Source of the DNA: JAGRGG01 sp965217265
Lineage (GTDB): Bacteria > Pseudomonadota > Alphaproteobacteria > Geminicoccales > Geminicoccaceae
Reading direction: 5' to 3'
Length of the DNA: 64,000 nucleotides
NCBI GenBank assembly: GCA_965217265.1
Contig: CBDCHP010000012.1
Span: 459,976 to 523,975 of the forward strand
Position 1 is the first letter of the stretch; each line of letters opens with the position of its first letter. The position numbers were made by a program, and so were the translations under genes. Below the pieces are notes generated by a model that was not told where the DNA came from, ran no database searches, and saw only the letters and a list, made by a program, of their open reading frames with translations. This document shows positions 61,919 through 64,000 of the stretch, one piece after another.

Positions 61919-63544
61919 ATGGAGTTTGGCATCGGAACTGGCGGCACGGCGCTCGGGCGCGCCGAACTGCTGCGCGTCGCCGAGACCGTGGCGCAGGAGA
62001 AGGGCATCTCGCCGACCGAGGTGATCGAGGCCCTGGAGCAGGCCATCCAGACCGCCGCCCGCCGCAAGTACGGCCAAGAGCACGAGATCGTCGCCGAGAT
62101 CGACCGCAAGTCCGGCGAGATCGGCCTCTACCGCGAGCTCGAAGTGGTCGACGAGGTCGACGACACGGCCAAGCACATCGCGGTGCGGGACGCCTTGGAG
62201 CGCAACCCGGCGGCACAGGTGGGCGACGTGATCTTGGACCCCTTGCCGCCGATCGACCTCGGCCGCATCGCAGCACAGAGTGCGAAGCAGGTGATCGTGC
62301 AGCGGGTGCGCGACGCCGAGCGCGAGCGCCAGTTCGAGGAGTTCAAGGACCGCATCGGCGAGGTCGTGGTCGGCGAGGTCAAGCGCCTCGAACACGGCAA
62401 CGTGCTCGTCGACCTCGGCCGCTCCGAGGCGGTCGCGCGGCGCGACGATTTGATCCCGCGCGAGAGCTTCAGGACCAAGGACCGCATCCGCGCCTACATC
62501 TACGACGTGCGCCACGAGATCAGGGGCCCGCAGATCTTCCTCTCCCGCACGCACCCGGGCTTCATGGCCAAGCTGTTCGAGCAGGAGGTGCCCGAGATCT
62601 ACGACGGCATCATCGAGATCAAGGCGGTCGCGCGCGACCCCGGCAGCCGCGCCAAGATCGCGGTCATCTCGAAGGACAGCTCGATCGACCCAGTGGGCGC
62701 CTGCGTCGGCATGCGCGGCAGCAGGGTGCAGGCGGTGGTGGGCGAACTCGCCGGCGAGAAGGTCGACATCATCCCCTGGTCGCCGGATCCGGCGACCTTC
62801 GTCGTCAACGGCCTGGCGCCGGCCGAGGTGAGCAAGGTCGTGCTCGACCCCGACGGCGGCCGGATCGAGGTCATCGTGCCCGACCACATGCAGCACATCG
62901 CGATCGGCCGCCGCGGCCAGAACGTGCGCCTCGCCTCGCAGCTGACCGGCTGGGACATCGACATCATGTCCGAGACCGAGGACAGCGAGCGCCGCTCGCG
63001 CGAGTTCAACGAGACGACCGAGCTGTTCATGGAGACCTTGAACGTCGAGGAGGTGATCGCGCAACTGCTCGCGACCGAGGGCTTCGGCTCGGTCGAGGAC
63101 ATCGCCATGACCGACACCGAGGAGCTGGCCGAGATCCAGGGCTTCGACGAGGAGGTCGCGGCCGCTTTGAAGGAGCGGGCGCAGGACTACCTCGACGAGC
63201 AGGCCCGTTTGTTGCACGAGGAGGCGCAGGGCCTGGGCGTCTCGGAGGATCTGATGGCGTTCGCGCCCTTGGACGTGCAAACCGTGGTCGAACTCGCCAA
63301 GGGCGGCGTGAAGTCGCTCGAAGACTTGGCCGACCTCGCCGGCGACGAACTGATCGACCTCTTGCCCGGCGCCGGGCTCGGCCCCGAGGAGGCGGGCGAC
63401 ATCATCATGGCCGCCCGCGTCGGCCTCGGCTGGATCGAGCCCGAGGAGGTCGTCGAGGACGACCCCGCGCTCGTCGAGGCCGAGGCGCGCGCCGAGGGTG
63501 CCGCCTTTGACGCGGCCGACGCGGCGGAGGGCAAGCCCGCTTGA
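61919..63544 (+). CDS. nusA: NusA transcription termination/antitermination factor
   Basis: 541 residues. Binds RNA polymerase and nascent RNA. N-terminal domain (1-125; LRVAETVAQEKGISPTEVIEALEQAI), S1 domain (about 130-200; VVVGEVKRLEHGNVLVDLG), KH1 and KH2 (to about 350; CVGMRGSRVQAVVGELAGEKVDII, GRRGQNVRLASQL), then acidic repeats (LNVEEVIAQLLATEGFGSVED and a second copy). These C-terminal repeats are as in proteobacterial NusA; an acidic tail (EAEARAEGAAFDAADAAEG) ends it. ATG 61919 is taken with GGAG nine bases ahead; GTG 61913 is possible. Confidence 0.96.
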   Translation: MEFGIGTGGTALGRAELLRVAETVAQEKGISPTEVIEALEQAIQTAARRKYGQEHEIVAEIDRKSGEIGLYRELEVVDEVDDTAKHIAVRDALERNPAAQVGDVILDPLPPIDLGRIAAQSAKQVIVQRVRDAERERQFEEFKDRIGEVVVGEVKRLEHGNVLVDLGRSEAVARRDDLIPRESFRTKDRIRAYIYDVRHEIRGPQIFLSRTHPGFMAKLFEQEVPEIYDGIIEIKAVARDPGSRAKIAVISKDSSIDPVGACVGMRGSRVQAVVGELAGEKVDIIPWSPDPATFVVNGLAPAEVSKVVLDPDGGRIEVIVPDHMQHIAIGRRGQNVRLASQLTGWDIDIMSETEDSERRSREFNETTELFMETLNVEEVIAQLLATEGFGSVEDIAMTDTEELAEIQGFDEEVAAALKERAQDYLDEQARLLHEEAQGLGVSEDLMAFAPLDVQTVVELAKGGVKSLEDLADLAGDELIDLLPGAGLGPEEAGDIIMAARVGLGWIEPEEVVEDDPALVEAEARAEGAAFDAADAAEGKPA

Positions 63545-63561
63545 GCACGGCCGAGGCGATC

Positions 63562-64000
63562 ATGGGCGCGGCACCGCCCGCGCGGCGCGACGTCGTTCGG
63601 CGCGCGGGCCGGCCGAAGGGGGCGCTGGTGCGCTTCGTCGTCGGCCCCGACGGCGTCGTCTACCCGGACGTGGCCGAGCGCCTGCCGGGCCGCGGCGTCT
63701 GGGTCGAGGCGCGCCGCGAGGCGATCGAGGCCGCGTCGGCCAAGAACCTGTTCGCCCGCGCCGCAAAGCAGGCGGCGCGCGTGCCGGACGGGCTCGCCGA
63801 CGCGGTCGAGCGTCAGTTGACGCGGCGCTGCCTCGACCTGATCGGCCTCGCCCGGCGGGCGGGCGAGGCGGTGAACGGCTTCGACAAGGTGGCGGCAGCA
63901 CTGCGGGCCGGAACGAAGGGCCTCCTGCTCTCGGCCGCCGACGGTGCCGCGGACGGGGTGCGCAAGCTCTCGGGCCTGCAAGGCGACGGGCCGCACGTCG
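63562..64000 (+). CDS. ylxR: YlxR (DUF448) RNA-binding protein fused to an L7Ae-like domain, C-terminus outside the window
   Basis: Partial, 146 residues seen. The DUF448 core has LVRFVVGPDGVVYPDVAERLPGRGVWVEARREAIEAA and KNLFARAAKQ; the segment beyond about 85 (RQLTRRCLDLIGLARRAGEAVNGFDKV and KGLLLSAADG) starts an L7Ae-like fold, as in alphaproteobacterial YlxR-L7Ae fusions. The usual Cys in the N-terminal R-x-C-(I/V)-V-T motif is replaced (ARRDVVRR). ATG 63562 has GAGG eight bases ahead; a TTG overlapping the nusA stop (63541) is the alternative. Third gene of the operon; infB normally follows. Confidence 0.85.
   Translation, partial: MGAAPPARRDVVRRAGRPKGALVRFVVGPDGVVYPDVAERLPGRGVWVEARREAIEAASAKNLFARAAKQAARVPDGLADAVERQLTRRCLDLIGLARRAGEAVNGFDKVAAALRAGTKGLLLSAADGAADGVRKLSGLQGDGPHV

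Overview
The window is a high-GC (visibly about 70%, not computed) chromosomal segment of an alphaproteobacterium. The evidence is the housekeeping order lon, clpX, clpP, tig, the rimP-nusA-ylxR start of the translation operon, a compact pqqABCDE operon, and a lanthanide-type quinoprotein dehydrogenase locus of the kind common in methylotrophic or facultatively methylotrophic Rhizobiales and Rhodospirillales. I cannot name the genus.

Layout. 1-8.9 kb: C-terminally truncated hybrid sensor kinase, lon, clpX, clpP, tig and tRNA-Leu(UAG), all on the minus strand. 9.2-14.8 kb: small membrane protein, divergent ferric-type ABC transporter (ATPase and permease), frameshifted 3-hydroxybutyrate dehydrogenase, amidinotransferase-family enzyme. 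14.9-28.7 kb: a quinoprotein locus. It has the minus-strand operon xoxF, xoxG and a XoxJ-rhodanese fusion, a divergent zinc metallohydrolase and fused SoxYZ-like carrier, three secreted proteins of unknown role, a DUF3280-like protein, a LysR regulator, and pqqABCDE. An AT-rich foreign membrane gene sits inside it. 28.8-30.2 kb: AT-rich island coding for a zinc-ribbon/PIN-like protein. 30.2-38.1 kb: DUF192 protein, apt, nadK, moaA, OmpA-like lipoprotein, receiver-HPt protein, psuG, TerB-like protein, NAD(P)HX repair enzyme. 38.2-39.3 kb: a Shedu-type (DUF4263) defence nuclease. 39.7-44.7 kb: GGDEF-EAL protein, a decayed IS5-family element nested in repeats, pentapeptide-repeat protein, lipB. 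44.8-55.0 kb: malic enzyme, mgtE, a MazEF-type toxin-antitoxin pair, HCCA isomerase, enoyl-CoA hydratase, frameshifted anion permease, putA. 55.0-61.0 kb: accessory mix (DUF2283, AT-rich DUF6122-like, alpha/beta hydrolase, frameshifted conserved hypothetical), then murJ and a frameshifted MFS gene. 61.3-64 kb: rimP, nusA and the start of ylxR, preceded by a leader with an intrinsic terminator.

The most unusual structure is a dispersed, roughly 148-bp, imperfectly palindromic element (here PAL-1). It has at least four full copies, one copy interrupted by other repeats and an IS, and several halves. Its tips fuse with or abut the stop codons of the flanking genes, and each arm reads as a GC hairpin followed by a T-run, so it looks like a mobile bidirectional terminator. 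A second repeat family (PAL-2, single or paired palindromes built on CCCTGGATCC...GGGATGACA) lies beside each of the three AT-rich foreign genes.

Several otherwise intact genes carry single frameshifts (3-hydroxybutyrate dehydrogenase, anion permease, a conserved hypothetical, MFS transporter, perhaps the pentapeptide protein). This raises the question of base-calling error versus real decay.
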